A stretch of DNA of 58,962 bases from Verrucomicrobiaceae bacterium (lineage in GTDB: Bacteria; Verrucomicrobiota; Verrucomicrobiia; Verrucomicrobiales; Verrucomicrobiaceae). The stretch spans positions 1 through 58,962 of the forward strand of contig JARXAL010000044.1 in assembly GCA_029865835.1 (NCBI GenBank). Direction: 5' to 3'. Positions within the stretch are counted from its first letter, which is position 1. Each line of letters starts with the position of its first letter. Made by a program: the position numbers and the translations under genes. Shown piece after piece: positions 18,246 through 27,253 of the stretch. The notes under the pieces were generated by a model. The model was not told the origin of the DNA. It saw nothing but the letters and a program-made list of their open reading frames with translations, and did no database searches.

Positions 18246-19115
18246 CTAGAAGGATTGCAGCCTCAATCGCTGGGAAAGAGTGTGCTCTTCGCCGGGGCCG
18301 AGGTTGATGATTTGATGCCCTGCATTCGCAGCTTCAATGCATACAAAGAAGGGATAAGCATCATCTGGCAGATCGTTGAGGCGTTGCGATTTTTCAATCC
18401 AGGGATTCCAGACCACGGTAGCGCGGCTGCCTCCCTTGTCGACGACAACGGTTCGCCTGCCTTTGCGATCCATCAAGCGTACCGTGTCTCGGGAATCATA
18501 GAGACGGTCCACTTCCCGGTCGAAGTAAACGGGGCCGCTCTGCTCGATCCGATCAGGTGACAGGCGACTCTCGACGTAGTAGCTGTCGTCGAGGCCCATT
18601 ACTGCTGCATCACGCACGTCGTCGACGCAAAGATAGGTGTGTAATGCACCGGTCATTGACCACTCAGATGCTCCAGTGTTGGTGATGTGCAAGTCGACGC
18701 TCAGTGTCATGCCCATTTTGATCTCAAGACGGAGAGAGAAGGGATGAGGCCAACATGGCATGGAGTCTGGACCGTCAGAAAGCAAAAACTCGAGAGTAAC
18801 GCCGGTCAGATTCTCAGAGACGTTGCCAACGGTCCACATGAGATTGCGAACGAACCCATGAGCTGGCTGGCTCGCGTCCGTTGGATGAGGGCCAAACCAA
18901 GGCCAACAGATTGGGATGCCTCCCCGAATCGCTTTGAATGGCTCAAGCACGGCCAGAGGACTCATGTAGAGAACAGGCTTGGAGCCTTTTGGTGTCCATT
19001 CCATGACATGGGCTCCGTTGAGGGCAATCCGACCCGAGGCCATGGGATGATTTACCTCGACAATGGGGTAGCCGGAAATTTCTTCGACTATCGAAACGGA
19101 TGAAGGAAGTGTCAT
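18246..19115 (-). CDS. D-hexose-6-phosphate mutarotase / aldose 1-epimerase-like protein
   Basis: 289 residues, in the YeaD family of the galactose-mutarotase fold, which interconverts the anomers of hexose 6-phosphates. Landmarks are G-A-H-V-M-E-W, A-I-R-G-G-I-P-I-C-W-P-W-F-G-P-H (the sugar-contacting R-G-G and P-W-F-G-P-H segment), H-G-F-V-R near residue 86, H-T-Y-L near 161 and the Glu in C-I-E-A-A-N near 265. No signal peptide is present, so it is cytoplasmic. It is convergent with the glutaminase gene (32 bases between stops) and transcribed in the same direction as the MFS gene upstream. Confidence 0.9.
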   Translation of the reverse strand: MTLPSSVSIVEEISGYPIVEVNHPMASGRIALNGAHVMEWTPKGSKPVLYMSPLAVLEPFKAIRGGIPICWPWFGPHPTDASQPAHGFVRNLMWTVGNVSENLTGVTLEFLLSDGPDSMPCWPHPFSLRLEIKMGMTLSVDLHITNTGASEWSMTGALHTYLCVDDVRDAAVMGLDDSYYVESRLSPDRIEQSGPVYFDREVDRLYDSRDTVRLMDRKGRRTVVVDKGGSRATVVWNPWIEKSQRLNDLPDDAYPFFVCIEAANAGHQIINLGPGEEHTLSQRLRLQSF

Positions 19116-19181
19116 GAGATCCCAGTCATAGCGAAGTTTTCGAAAATGGCAACCGTGCTGACTCTGTGAGGACCTTTTCTG

Positions 19182-20363
19182 TTAGGAGTTTGTGGCAGCC
19201 CTACCGCTTGTAATGACACACGCGGCGGCAGCGATCCCAAAAACTGAGCAGAGCGTCCATAGAACTTGCGGACTCTCACCATAGAGCTGGAGCCCAAGGA
19301 CTGCGCCGGTGCTACTTCCGATGCACCAAGACAAGCTGAGGAATCCAGAGTACCGCCCACGCATATCTTCCCGTGAAAGATGCGCCATGTAGGCTGACTG
19401 ACGGGAAAATGCGAACATTTCTCCGAGAGTGAATACGATCATCACGAGGACGAAAATTGCCACCGTGCTTCCTGCGAAAAAGAGGAGGTAGCTACTCGCT
19501 AGAATAGCATAGCCAAGACCCATGAGTCCGCGCATTGAGCCTGTCCGAGTGAAAGAAAGAAGGACCAGTTCTAGTGTGCAGATTAGCACACCGTTCATGG
19601 CTTGGATCCAGCCATAGACATGAAGAGGGTGTCCCTGTCGATCAAAGTGAAGCGGAAAGGTGGTGTTCATTTGGCGAAAGGTGAAGGCAAAGAATACCTG
19701 TGCTGCGGCGAGTCCCAAGAAAGCCCGATTCGTTGCGATATCTTTGAGGGCAAGGCTCCAGCCGGCTTTTCCGGGCGGGGAAGGATTACCTTTGGGCAGA
19801 GCAAGCAAAGCGATGATCCCAAACACAGCGCTTGTGGCAGCGTCTCCCAAGAACAGCCAAGTGAACGAATGCTCCGCCAGCCAACCTGCGCAAGCGGGCC
19901 CCAGGGACCATCCAAGATTCACCGCAAAGCGCAGCACAGCATAGGCATTCACACGATGTTCAGGGGGGATAAGGTCCTGAATCAACGCGGAAGTGGCGGG
20001 GTTGCCGGATTCTTGAACGAGTCCCGTGAGGAGTGCGAGTGAGATCATCCAAGCGAGCGTTTCCGCCTGAGAAAACGCCAACATGCAGCCTGCGCCAGCC
20101 AGGGAGGCAAAAGCCATGGATACATTTCGTCCAATACGGTCTGCAAACCACCCACCTAGAATGGCTGCGCCAAAGCTGCCAACAGAATAGGCTCCTGCGG
20201 CTAATCCAGCGTCACTCTCACTGAAGCCCTTTCGTGTTGCGAACAGAGTGAGGAAAGGAATGACAAACACCCCGAATTTGGCCACGAACTGTGCGCACAC
20301 GAGCACCCAGAATGTGCGCGGAAACGCACGAATACTGGAACGCAGACTGTGAGAGTGTGACAT
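19182..20363 (-). CDS. Major facilitator superfamily transporter
   Basis: 393 residues with about 12 hydrophobic segments. The loop between TM2 and TM3 has the MFS signature G-G-W-F-A-D-R-I-G-R-N, and a related segment lies near the middle of the protein. It resembles drug- or sugar-efflux MFS members; the substrate cannot be read from the sequence. I take the ATG at 20363 (M-S-H-S-H-S). The frame extends to 20423, but that stretch encodes the terminator hairpin of the preceding - strand gene, so it is unlikely to be translated. Confidence 0.9.
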   Translation of the reverse strand: MSHSHSLRSSIRAFPRTFWVLVCAQFVAKFGVFVIPFLTLFATRKGFSESDAGLAAGAYSVGSFGAAILGGWFADRIGRNVSMAFASLAGAGCMLAFSQAETLAWMISLALLTGLVQESGNPATSALIQDLIPPEHRVNAYAVLRFAVNLGWSLGPACAGWLAEHSFTWLFLGDAATSAVFGIIALLALPKGNPSPPGKAGWSLALKDIATNRAFLGLAAAQVFFAFTFRQMNTTFPLHFDRQGHPLHVYGWIQAMNGVLICTLELVLLSFTRTGSMRGLMGLGYAILASSYLLFFAGSTVAIFVLVMIVFTLGEMFAFSRQSAYMAHLSREDMRGRYSGFLSLSWCIGSSTGAVLGLQLYGESPQVLWTLCSVFGIAAAACVITSGRAATNS

Positions 20364-20387
20364 GCGATGGAGGTTTGGAGTAGTGAC

Positions 20388-20420
20388 AAAAAACCCGCTC
20401 ATGTTTGAGACGAGCGGGTT
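20388..20420 (-). terminator. Rho-independent terminator between the DUF1080 gene and the MFS gene
   Basis: A 9-bp perfect stem (20392-20400 pairing with 20412-20420) with an 11-base loop is followed on the - strand by a run of six or seven T. It would end transcription arriving from the DUF1080 gene at 20596-21591. The roughly 170 bases between that gene's stop and this hairpin contain nothing else I can identify. Confidence 0.8.
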
Positions 20421-20595
20421 CAAGTGGATGTTGAGACGGATTGCTTCTTATTCAGTCCACCTTTTCGAACAATAGTCCTCAACGCGCTGATTCACGGAGA
20501 TGGGAGCGGCCTGGATGTCTGGTTGATTGGAGGTTGGTAGCACTGCTCAATGAGAATGGGTGTGGCAGCTAAAGAAGCCAAGCAGCGGATAGGCC

Positions 20596-21591
20596 TTACT
20601 TCAGCACGGGGCGAAGGACCATGTTCCGGTAGTCAACATTGGTGTGATCTCCCTGGAGGTAGATTGGACCGGGTTTAAACTCATCACTGGTCAGTGCGCC
20701 ACCTGTGCAACCAAGGACGGGCTGGTTGTCGATGATGTTTTGGCCGTTGAGGATGACCGTGAGATGGCGGTCAACCAATGTGATGTCAAGGGTCTGCCAT
20801 TCACCAATCGGCTTCTCAGCGGCAACACTGGGAGTGATGCGACTGTAAAGCGCGCCCATGTGATGGGAATCGAGTTCTTTTCCCAAACTTTCCATGACCT
20901 GAACTTCGTAAATGCCGCGCAGGTAGATACCGCTATTGCTACCCGCCTGCGTGCGCACTTCGGTCTTCAGGTTAAAATCTTCGAACTCTGCATCAGTGCG
21001 CAGATTGCCGAAGTGCTTGTCTTTTGCCTTCACGACGCGGTTTTGCAGCACACCATCGACAACGCTCCAGCCATTGTCTGCTTGTTTGAGTAGACGCCAG
21101 CCAGCGAGGTCCTTGCCATTGAGAAGTTGAATAGGCTCTCCGAACTTGACCTGAGTCAGGTCGGGACGTGCCGGGAGTTCTGCAATGCGTTTGCCGGCAA
21201 ATGCAGCCGGTTGCCCCATGTCCTTTCCGGCTGAGTTCCGTTTGAGGACGGTCAGCGAAAGAGAGTCGCCGTCGACTTTCGCGGTGATCGTCTCTGTTGA
21301 AACCTTACCCTCTTTGTTTTTTGATTCACGAGTCACAATCAAAGTGTCCCCATCCATTTTTGTGTTGGCCGTTGGAACCACACTGCCGCCACCCCAAAGC
21401 ACGCTTGATCGAAGTGTTCCATTGGAGTCCTCAACTCCCAGCCAGCCTGCACCGCCTCCTGGGATGGTCAATGCCCAGCGGCCCAGAAAGGGGTTTTCAG
21501 ATCCGTGCGAAAGGGAGCTCAAACTCATGAGCGCGAGCGCAGCAAAAAATCGGAAGGCGACGAAATTAGGTTTGGGTAGCAATGATGGCAT
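20596..21591 (-). CDS. Secreted DUF1080 (3-keto-disaccharide hydrolase-like) protein
   Basis: 331 residues from the ATG at 21591, chosen because a clean signal peptide follows it. The N-terminal part (about 30-140) is a beta-rich segment beginning N-P-F-L-G-R-W. Residues about 150-330 are the DUF1080 domain: L-L-N-G-K-D-L-A-G-W, W-S-V-V-D-G-V-L, F-E-D-F-N-L-K-T-E-V-R, S-N-S-G-I-Y-L-R-G-I-Y-E-V-Q-V and I-Y-L-Q-G-D-H-T-N-V-D-Y-R-N. The domain has a concanavalin-like fold, and some members hydrolyse 3-keto-glucosides. It is separated from the sulfatase island by three unrelated genes. Confidence 0.85.
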   Translation of the reverse strand: MPSLLPKPNFVAFRFFAALALMSLSSLSHGSENPFLGRWALTIPGGGAGWLGVEDSNGTLRSSVLWGGGSVVPTANTKMDGDTLIVTRESKNKEGKVSTETITAKVDGDSLSLTVLKRNSAGKDMGQPAAFAGKRIAELPARPDLTQVKFGEPIQLLNGKDLAGWRLLKQADNGWSVVDGVLQNRVVKAKDKHFGNLRTDAEFEDFNLKTEVRTQAGSNSGIYLRGIYEVQVMESLGKELDSHHMGALYSRITPSVAAEKPIGEWQTLDITLVDRHLTVILNGQNIIDNQPVLGCTGGALTSDEFKPGPIYLQGDHTNVDYRNMVLRPVLK

Positions 21592-21669
21592 AGAGGAATT
21601 CAAACGCGTTGGACACAAGAAATCATTCGCTGGATTGAGGAAAGTCAGCATGACCTTCGGAGGAGATCA

Positions 21670-22107
21670 TCAGCGAAAGGTTGCGCGCTGTAGCATCCAG
21701 AAGCGAGATGGTCCGGCGGGAACTGATGCTTGGATGGCCAACCGCCTCCTGCGTTCAAAGTATTTCAGTTGCCGCAAAGTGGCAGTGAGTTGTGTTTGTT
21801 GATTCGCTGAAAGCGAAGACTGCTTTAGTGCCGTTTCAACCAGTTGAACTGCGTCCGGGGAAAAAATGTGGGCATAATCTGCCGACTGAGGAAATGCTTT
21901 TTCGAGCTTTGCAGCAGGCACACTGCGGTGGATAACCACTTGAGCAGCGCGCCCGAATGCTTTTTCGGCTCCAGCGAATCGAGCGACTGGAAGAACCATC
22001 ACATGGGGTGGAGTGGCTGGAGGGCCCATGATTTGGCATTGGGTGAGAAGCAATGCTGTGAGGCCGACTAATCCGATTCGGCAGATAAAACGAGCGTTTG
22101 TGTGCAT
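21670..22107 (-). CDS. Small lipoprotein of unknown function
   Basis: 145 residues with a signal peptide and lipobox L-L-T-Q-C. The mature part is alpha-helical in character, with Q-Q-T-Q-L-T-A-T-L-R-Q-L-K-Y-F near the end and no recognisable motif. It lies 78 bases upstream of the DUF1080 start in the same direction and may be co-transcribed with it. I do not recognise the family. Confidence 0.6.
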   Translation of the reverse strand: MHTNARFICRIGLVGLTALLLTQCQIMGPPATPPHVMVLPVARFAGAEKAFGRAAQVVIHRSVPAAKLEKAFPQSADYAHIFSPDAVQLVETALKQSSLSANQQTQLTATLRQLKYFERRRRLAIQASVPAGPSRFWMLQRATFR

Positions 22108-22190
22108 GCTAACTAAACGATTCGAAAGACGATATCATTGTTGAATTCGACGGTGAGCACGCCTGCCTGAATCCCATGACCTTTTTGGAC

Positions 22191-23789
22191 TCAATGAGCC
22201 GCTTTCATCAACGATCTGAGCTTCTGTTCGGCGTTGATGCCCGTCGAGAGTGCCGCATGACGACCCCGGCGTGTTGAGTCTTGTTCTGCGTAGGCGATGA
22301 TTTCGAAATGCTTGCCGTCCTCGGAGAAGTGGTAGTTCAAGAGGTCATCCGCACTTAGAGTAGGGTGACCACCGCGTTTCGCCAGTGGTAGTTCGATTCC
22401 GCTTTTGCCATCCAAACCGCGATAAATGACCTCAGTGCAGACTTGCCGTGATGCGTCAGCAAAATCGAACAAAAAATCATAGGGATCACCGTGAAAAGAA
22501 AAGATTTCGGCTAAAAAAGAAGCTCTCTCAGTTGCGCTGATTTTAGGTCTCAAAACAGTCAGACGATTCACATGGGTATCCATGATGTGTTCGAGGCTGT
22601 TGAAGATGACACCTTCGGCGACAGCTTCGATAACGTCAGCCTCTTTGCCATTGTCTAATTCGGCACGTTGCAGTGCCTGGGTAACTTCCGTTTGTTCCAT
22701 CTTGGCCAAGCCCGGTAGGCGGGAGGCGTCCAGGCCTGCGGCGAGTCGCTGCTGTGGCGAGCCGATGTAGGTGATTCCATGTTTGAATCGGCCAGGAATG
22801 AAGACATCGCTCATGTAACCTGCGGTGTAGGTGAGGATGATGTCTCCGGGTTGCAAGAGGCTCTTGATTTCATCGAATTGGTCATGAGAAAAGTCGATCA
22901 CCTTAATCAGAGGATTTTTGATTCGACTGACGTTCTTGAAGAGTCCACATCGGGCTTGGTACTTCAAGTTTCCCCAGCGTCCTTCTGCCTTGCGCACGAG
23001 GTCAGCGGCCTTGGAGTGGGTTAGGGAGCCTGCAAATACCTTTCCCTGAAGAACCTCCAAGGCAGCTTTGGCTCGCTGATAATAGCCGGGAATAGTTGCC
23101 GTCAATTTTGCATAGGACGGGCTTGTGGTCGTGAGTGATTTCATCTCCGGCTGTTCGCGCGACGCTTCGAAGATGACCCAGGAGGCTTGGAGTTTTTGAG
23201 GTACTTCTTTTGAGGTCACGTGCAGCCGAAGTTTGCTGAAGGTGCCCGACGGGATCTCGGATCTGGGAAACGCCTCATTCAACTTAGCCACCACTACTGG
23301 GTCCCCGCGAAGTTCAGCAACCACTTCGGCGCGCTGGGCGATCAACAAAAACTGAGCGGCTGTAACCAGGGTATGCGCGGCAGTCTTGACTTTTTCATCG
23401 GGGAAAAGCGAATCGGGTTGTTTGCCACCGAGGGCGCCTGCGAGGTCTGCCAAAGCATCTTGCGCTGACATGAAGCGAAACAACAAGGTCTCAATGTGAT
23501 TGCTTTCCTGAGCGTTCATGTAACCCCGACTCCGCCAGAGGTCTCCGCTTTCCTCGTCGAACTTTCGAAAACTCTGCCGGATTTCCGACATTTGCAGGGA
23601 TAGCCCCGCCACTTGTTGGGGTCCTGTTGCAACAGCGTCGAGAACTTCATGGGCGGCCGTGAAATGTGATGGGCTGACTTCCTTCGAGCCTGAAGTGCTA
23701 CAACTCACAAGGACCTGGAGAATGCTGACGGCGAGAGCGCACCGAATGACGCCACCCAATTCCAGGCAAGCTCTTGATCGAATTTTCAT
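22191..23789 (-). CDS. Lipoprotein with C-terminal YiiX-like permuted papain-fold (NlpC/P60-related) domain
   Basis: 532 residues from the ATG at 23789, which gives a signal peptide with lipobox L-V-S-C. Residues about 40-290 are a helical region without recognisable homology. The C-terminal roughly 230 residues match the YiiX/YebB group of permuted NlpC/P60 proteins: L-Q-P-G-D-I-I-L-T-Y, then the His of F-K-H-G-I-T-Y-I-G, and later the Cys of Q-V-C-T-E-V-I-Y. In the permuted fold the His precedes the Cys, as seen here. Such proteins cleave amide or ester bonds in lipids or cell-wall material; the substrate here is unknown. A 140-base gap follows on the right. Confidence 0.8.
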   Translation of the reverse strand: MKIRSRACLELGGVIRCALAVSILQVLVSCSTSGSKEVSPSHFTAAHEVLDAVATGPQQVAGLSLQMSEIRQSFRKFDEESGDLWRSRGYMNAQESNHIETLLFRFMSAQDALADLAGALGGKQPDSLFPDEKVKTAAHTLVTAAQFLLIAQRAEVVAELRGDPVVVAKLNEAFPRSEIPSGTFSKLRLHVTSKEVPQKLQASWVIFEASREQPEMKSLTTTSPSYAKLTATIPGYYQRAKAALEVLQGKVFAGSLTHSKAADLVRKAEGRWGNLKYQARCGLFKNVSRIKNPLIKVIDFSHDQFDEIKSLLQPGDIILTYTAGYMSDVFIPGRFKHGITYIGSPQQRLAAGLDASRLPGLAKMEQTEVTQALQRAELDNGKEADVIEAVAEGVIFNSLEHIMDTHVNRLTVLRPKISATERASFLAEIFSFHGDPYDFLFDFADASRQVCTEVIYRGLDGKSGIELPLAKRGGHPTLSADDLLNYHFSEDGKHFEIIAYAEQDSTRRGRHAALSTGINAEQKLRSLMKAAH

Positions 23790-23929
23790 AGATAATCGAA
23801 GTTGAGCAAGATAAGGCTTCATTCAGGATATAAAATGGAGTTGGATGCAACTGTTCTAAGAATTCAATGAGTGAGTTGCGCTTGGAGCCGCCTTTCCTGG
23901 CTAACCAAAAACGAACAAGGTTATGGGCT

Positions 23930-24898
23930 TTACTTGGCGAAACGCCTCTTGATCCTTGCAATGATGGGACCGATCACGTGATGGGCTAACGGATTGACAA
24001 TGCTACCCACGACTAGTCCTAGCACGGCTGCGATGCTGGCGCTGACTGCCCAGTTTAGGGCGGCATGCAGTGGAGGGATCAAATTGGCAATGGACTCGGC
24101 GGCGTGGTGTATGGTCTCCTCCGGTCCATGCATCCCTAATTCATGCAGGCCGTGGATTAGAATGCCTCCTCCTACCCAAAGCATTGCAATCATGCCGACA
24201 AAACTGAGTGTTTTTAGAAACAGTGGCATGCCTTTGACGATGCCAGACCCGAGAGCGCTGACAGCCGATTGGGTTGATTTGGCAAGTGCCACTCCCGCAT
24301 CATCCGCTTTAACAATGATAGCCACAGCGCCATAGACAAGCAAAGTCATTCCGACACCGACTACCGCGAGCACACCTGCCTGCAGCCACAAAGGAGAGGA
24401 GGAAACGGAGGCGAGTGTGATTGCCATGATCTCAGCGGAGAGAATAAAGTCCGTTTGAATGGCGCTTCCAACGCGCTCGTCCTCAAGTTGTTGTGCCGTC
24501 TGACTGGGCGAGGAATCCGATGAATCTTTGGCTCGATGTTCCGGGTGGATCAAATCGATGACTTTGTGGTAACCCTCGAGACAAAGGAAGGCACCACCTG
24601 CCATAAGGAGAGGCGTGATGACCCAGGGGGCAAAGAAGCTGAGAATCAAGGCTCCGGGTAAAAGCAGCAGTAGCTTGTTCTTGAGTGAACCGATGGCGAT
24701 CTTGCGAATGATGGGTAGTTCACGGTCCGCAGCGAGTCCAACCACGTAGCGAGGTGTGACAGCCGCATCGTCAATCACGATTCCCGCTGCCTTACTGCTT
24801 GCTTTGGCCGCCTGGGCTCCGGCATCATCCAACGAGGCGGCGGCTACCTTGGTCAAGGCCACCAAATCATCCAGCAGAGCGATGAGACCTGTACTCAC
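23930..24898 (-). CDS. DUF808 (YedI-like) inner membrane protein
   Basis: 322 residues with several membrane segments. The N-terminus S-T-G-L-I-A-L-L-D-D-L-V-A-L-T-K-V-A-A-A-S-L is distinctive of the DUF808/YedI family, as is the G-G-A-F-L-C-L-E-G-Y-H-K segment near residue 100. The conserved D-F-I-L-S-A-E-I-M-A-I-T-L also fits. The family's biochemical role is not established. It is a single gene, with 337 bases between its start and the sulfatase island. Confidence 0.9.
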   Translation of the reverse strand: MSTGLIALLDDLVALTKVAAASLDDAGAQAAKASSKAAGIVIDDAAVTPRYVVGLAADRELPIIRKIAIGSLKNKLLLLLPGALILSFFAPWVITPLLMAGGAFLCLEGYHKVIDLIHPEHRAKDSSDSSPSQTAQQLEDERVGSAIQTDFILSAEIMAITLASVSSSPLWLQAGVLAVVGVGMTLLVYGAVAIIVKADDAGVALAKSTQSAVSALGSGIVKGMPLFLKTLSFVGMIAMLWVGGGILIHGLHELGMHGPEETIHHAAESIANLIPPLHAALNWAVSASIAAVLGLVVGSIVNPLAHHVIGPIIARIKRRFAK

Positions 24899-25235
24899 TG
24901 GGCGACCTTTCGTGGATTGGAGTTTTCGAATTGAGGACGTGTTGAAACCATGGATGTCAGCGATTCAGACTATGATAGCATCAGCATCTCCAGTGCCAAG
25001 AGTTTCTGGGAGGGCAAAGCGTTTGAGGTTTTACGGGGGCATCCCGCCTTGCTTGCTGGGCATTTTTGGGACTGAGTCTTGGCGTTGGGGGTGAGTGCTT
25101 CCTACCCTTGCGGATACGTTCCATCCGCACTTTTGGTGAATGAATGGCGCGATCGGCGCGATGGTTGGCTTTGCCTTCTGGGCCAAGATTAGCGGAGGGA
25201 GCGATGCACTGCCGAATTCAGCGCTTTTGAGGCAT
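24899..25235. other. 337-base gap between the DUF808 gene and the sulfatase island
   Basis: No convincing gene is present. A 41-codon frame on the + strand (24950-25075, starting M-D-V-S-D-S-D-Y) is the only short frame of note; it has no recognisable family and no clear ribosome-binding site. The gap presumably includes the DUF808 promoter and the end of the sulfatase transcript, but I see neither a clear -35/-10 pair nor a stem followed by a T run. Confidence 0.5.
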
Positions 25236-27233
25236 TCACGGCCACTGCTGCAATGTTTTGCCATTCGAGTCTGTGAGGCGGAGTCCCTCGATGCGCAAGC
25301 TGCCTGGACCAGCACATGGATCAAGTCGCAGGCCGTGAATGAGCCTGGTATCATCGAGTTTGATGGATAGCTCATGCCATTCTCCATCGTGAGTGACTTG
25401 GAAGACTTGGTGAAGGCCTTTGGGTAGGATGGTTTGGGCGTCATGGGTCCAATAGACTTCGCCTTTGCCAGCGGCATGGCTTTGCAGGCGAAACTTCAAG
25501 AGGTAGGGACCGGGTGATTCGATGGAGAGGTGCGCAAAAGCGAGTCCTGGGTCGGCGCCCGTGCTGGTGAGAATAAGTTGAGGGCCTTCGACGGTGAGTT
25601 TGGTGTCTTTACGGGCACGGGGAAGGGACTCTCCTGGTGGGGCTTTGCTAGGCTTCTTTTTGCTTTTACCTTTGATTTTGGCGGGCGCGCTCCTGTCGTA
25701 TTGTGTCCAACTTAGATTGAGCTTTGGGGAGGCTGAAGTAGCGACCGGGGTGAGTTCTTTGCCTTTGGTCACCAGGATGTTTGCGGCCATGTCATGCCAT
25801 TGATTGCTCATGCGAGCGACCATTTCGGGATGTTGTGCGGCGACGTTATGATTTTCGGTTCGGTCGGTCGGCATATGGTAGAGTTCCCATGGCTGACTTT
25901 GGAAACTGACAAGCTTCCAGTCGCCATCGCGCAAACCTCGATCGCTGGCGAAGAGAAGATGAATGGGAGGGCGGGCGGTGATTTTGCCACCTGCAATGAT
26001 GGGGGCGAGTGAAATGCCAGCAAGCGGTGAGGGCTCGCGACCTGGAAAGGTGGCGGGTATGGTGGCTCCGGCAATATCGGCAAAGGTGGGCAAGACATCG
26101 ACGAGATGGGCGGGACTACTGACAACGGTGCCGGGGTTCTGTTTCAAACCAGCGGGCCAGTGCAGGATGGCTGGCGAGGCGATGCCGCCTTCGAACTGGT
26201 TTTGCTTGTAGAAGCGGAAGGGCGAGTTGCGAGCCCAGGCCCAGCCGGTGCTGTCGCCCCAAGTTGTAGTGGGGAGGTAAGGTTCAGTCTGAGGTGTGGC
26301 ACCGCCACGATGGAAGGGGCAGGCGCCATTGTCAGAGACGAAGAGAATCACCGTATTGGCGAGGTCGCCTGACTTTTCCAAGTCATCGATGAGGCGACCC
26401 ATTTCCTGATCCATGCGATCAATGAGGCCCGCGTAAGCGGTCATGAGGCGTGCCTCGGACTTCCGTTGCTCTTCTGTGAGCTTCGACCATTCAGGGACAT
26501 GCTGGGGGCGGGGAGATTCAACGGTGGCCTGCGGCAAGAGACCGATTTGCTTTTGTTTCGCAACCCGCTCGGCGCGGATGACATCCCAGCCGACATCGTA
26601 GCGCCCGAGGTATTTTTTGAAGTCCTGTTCCAGCGGTTGCAGCGGTGCATGAGGGGCGTTGAAGGCGATGTACTGAAACCAAGGCTTCTTCAGTGCTCTT
26701 GCCTCTTTGATGAATTCGATGGCGCGATCCACGTTTGCGATCGTGGTGTAGAATTCTTTGACTGGAATTGTGTATGGCTGACCATTGAGCCGAAAGCTTT
26801 TGTCGCCGGTAAAGTAATTGGTGGCTCCGGAGAGGTGGCCAAAGTAGCGCTGAAAGCCGAAGTCAGTGGGTTCCTTGTCGAGATGCCATTTGCCTGTCAT
26901 CCCGGTAAAATATCCGGCGGGAGCCAGGACTTCGGGGAGTATGACGGCTCGATTCAAGGTGGTGTCACCGGCTTGTCGGCACCAACGACCACTGAGGAGG
27001 CTGACACGGGAAGAGTGACACTTGGCGGTGTTATAGAATTGCGTGAAGCGAAGGCCATTGGCAGCGAGTTTATCGAGGTTTGGCGTGTCGATCTCACTGC
27101 CGTAGCATCCAAGATCGGAGAAGCCCATGTCATCGACCATGATGAGCAGGAAGTTGGGCTTGGTGTCGGCTGAGCAGAGGGGAGGCAGAGCCAGAGCGCA
27201 GGCAAGGGTAAGCAGATGTTGTATTCTCATCAT
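25236..27233 (-). CDS. Secreted S1-family sulfatase with C-terminal extension; activation motif C-H-S-S-R
   Basis: 665 residues, longer than the usual 450-550. It has a signal peptide, then K-P-N-F-L-L-I-M-V-D-D-M-G with the metal-binding Asp pair. The modified Cys is Cys72 in K-C-H-S-S-R, where the usual Pro of C-x-P-x-R is Ser. Further active-site segments are G-K-W-H-L and F-V-S-D-N-G-A. Residues after about 530 form a Lys/Pro-rich linker and a beta-rich domain of roughly 115 residues that could bind carbohydrate. It hydrolyses a sulfate ester after Cys is converted to formylglycine. The start lies 20 bases from the stop of the sulfatase upstream, so the two are probably co-transcribed. 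Confidence 0.9.
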   Translation of the reverse strand: MMRIQHLLTLACALALPPLCSADTKPNFLLIMVDDMGFSDLGCYGSEIDTPNLDKLAANGLRFTQFYNTAKCHSSRVSLLSGRWCRQAGDTTLNRAVILPEVLAPAGYFTGMTGKWHLDKEPTDFGFQRYFGHLSGATNYFTGDKSFRLNGQPYTIPVKEFYTTIANVDRAIEFIKEARALKKPWFQYIAFNAPHAPLQPLEQDFKKYLGRYDVGWDVIRAERVAKQKQIGLLPQATVESPRPQHVPEWSKLTEEQRKSEARLMTAYAGLIDRMDQEMGRLIDDLEKSGDLANTVILFVSDNGACPFHRGGATPQTEPYLPTTTWGDSTGWAWARNSPFRFYKQNQFEGGIASPAILHWPAGLKQNPGTVVSSPAHLVDVLPTFADIAGATIPATFPGREPSPLAGISLAPIIAGGKITARPPIHLLFASDRGLRDGDWKLVSFQSQPWELYHMPTDRTENHNVAAQHPEMVARMSNQWHDMAANILVTKGKELTPVATSASPKLNLSWTQYDRSAPAKIKGKSKKKPSKAPPGESLPRARKDTKLTVEGPQLILTSTGADPGLAFAHLSIESPGPYLLKFRLQSHAAGKGEVYWTHDAQTILPKGLHQVFQVTHDGEWHELSIKLDDTRLIHGLRLDPCAGPGSLRIEGLRLTDSNGKTLQQWP

Positions 27234-27253
27234 TTGAGTGCGCCAATTGTGAA

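Noticed and set aside
24950-25075. 41-codon open frame on the + strand in the gap
   Set aside because: No homology can be recognised and no ribosome-binding site is clear; frames this short are expected by chance.
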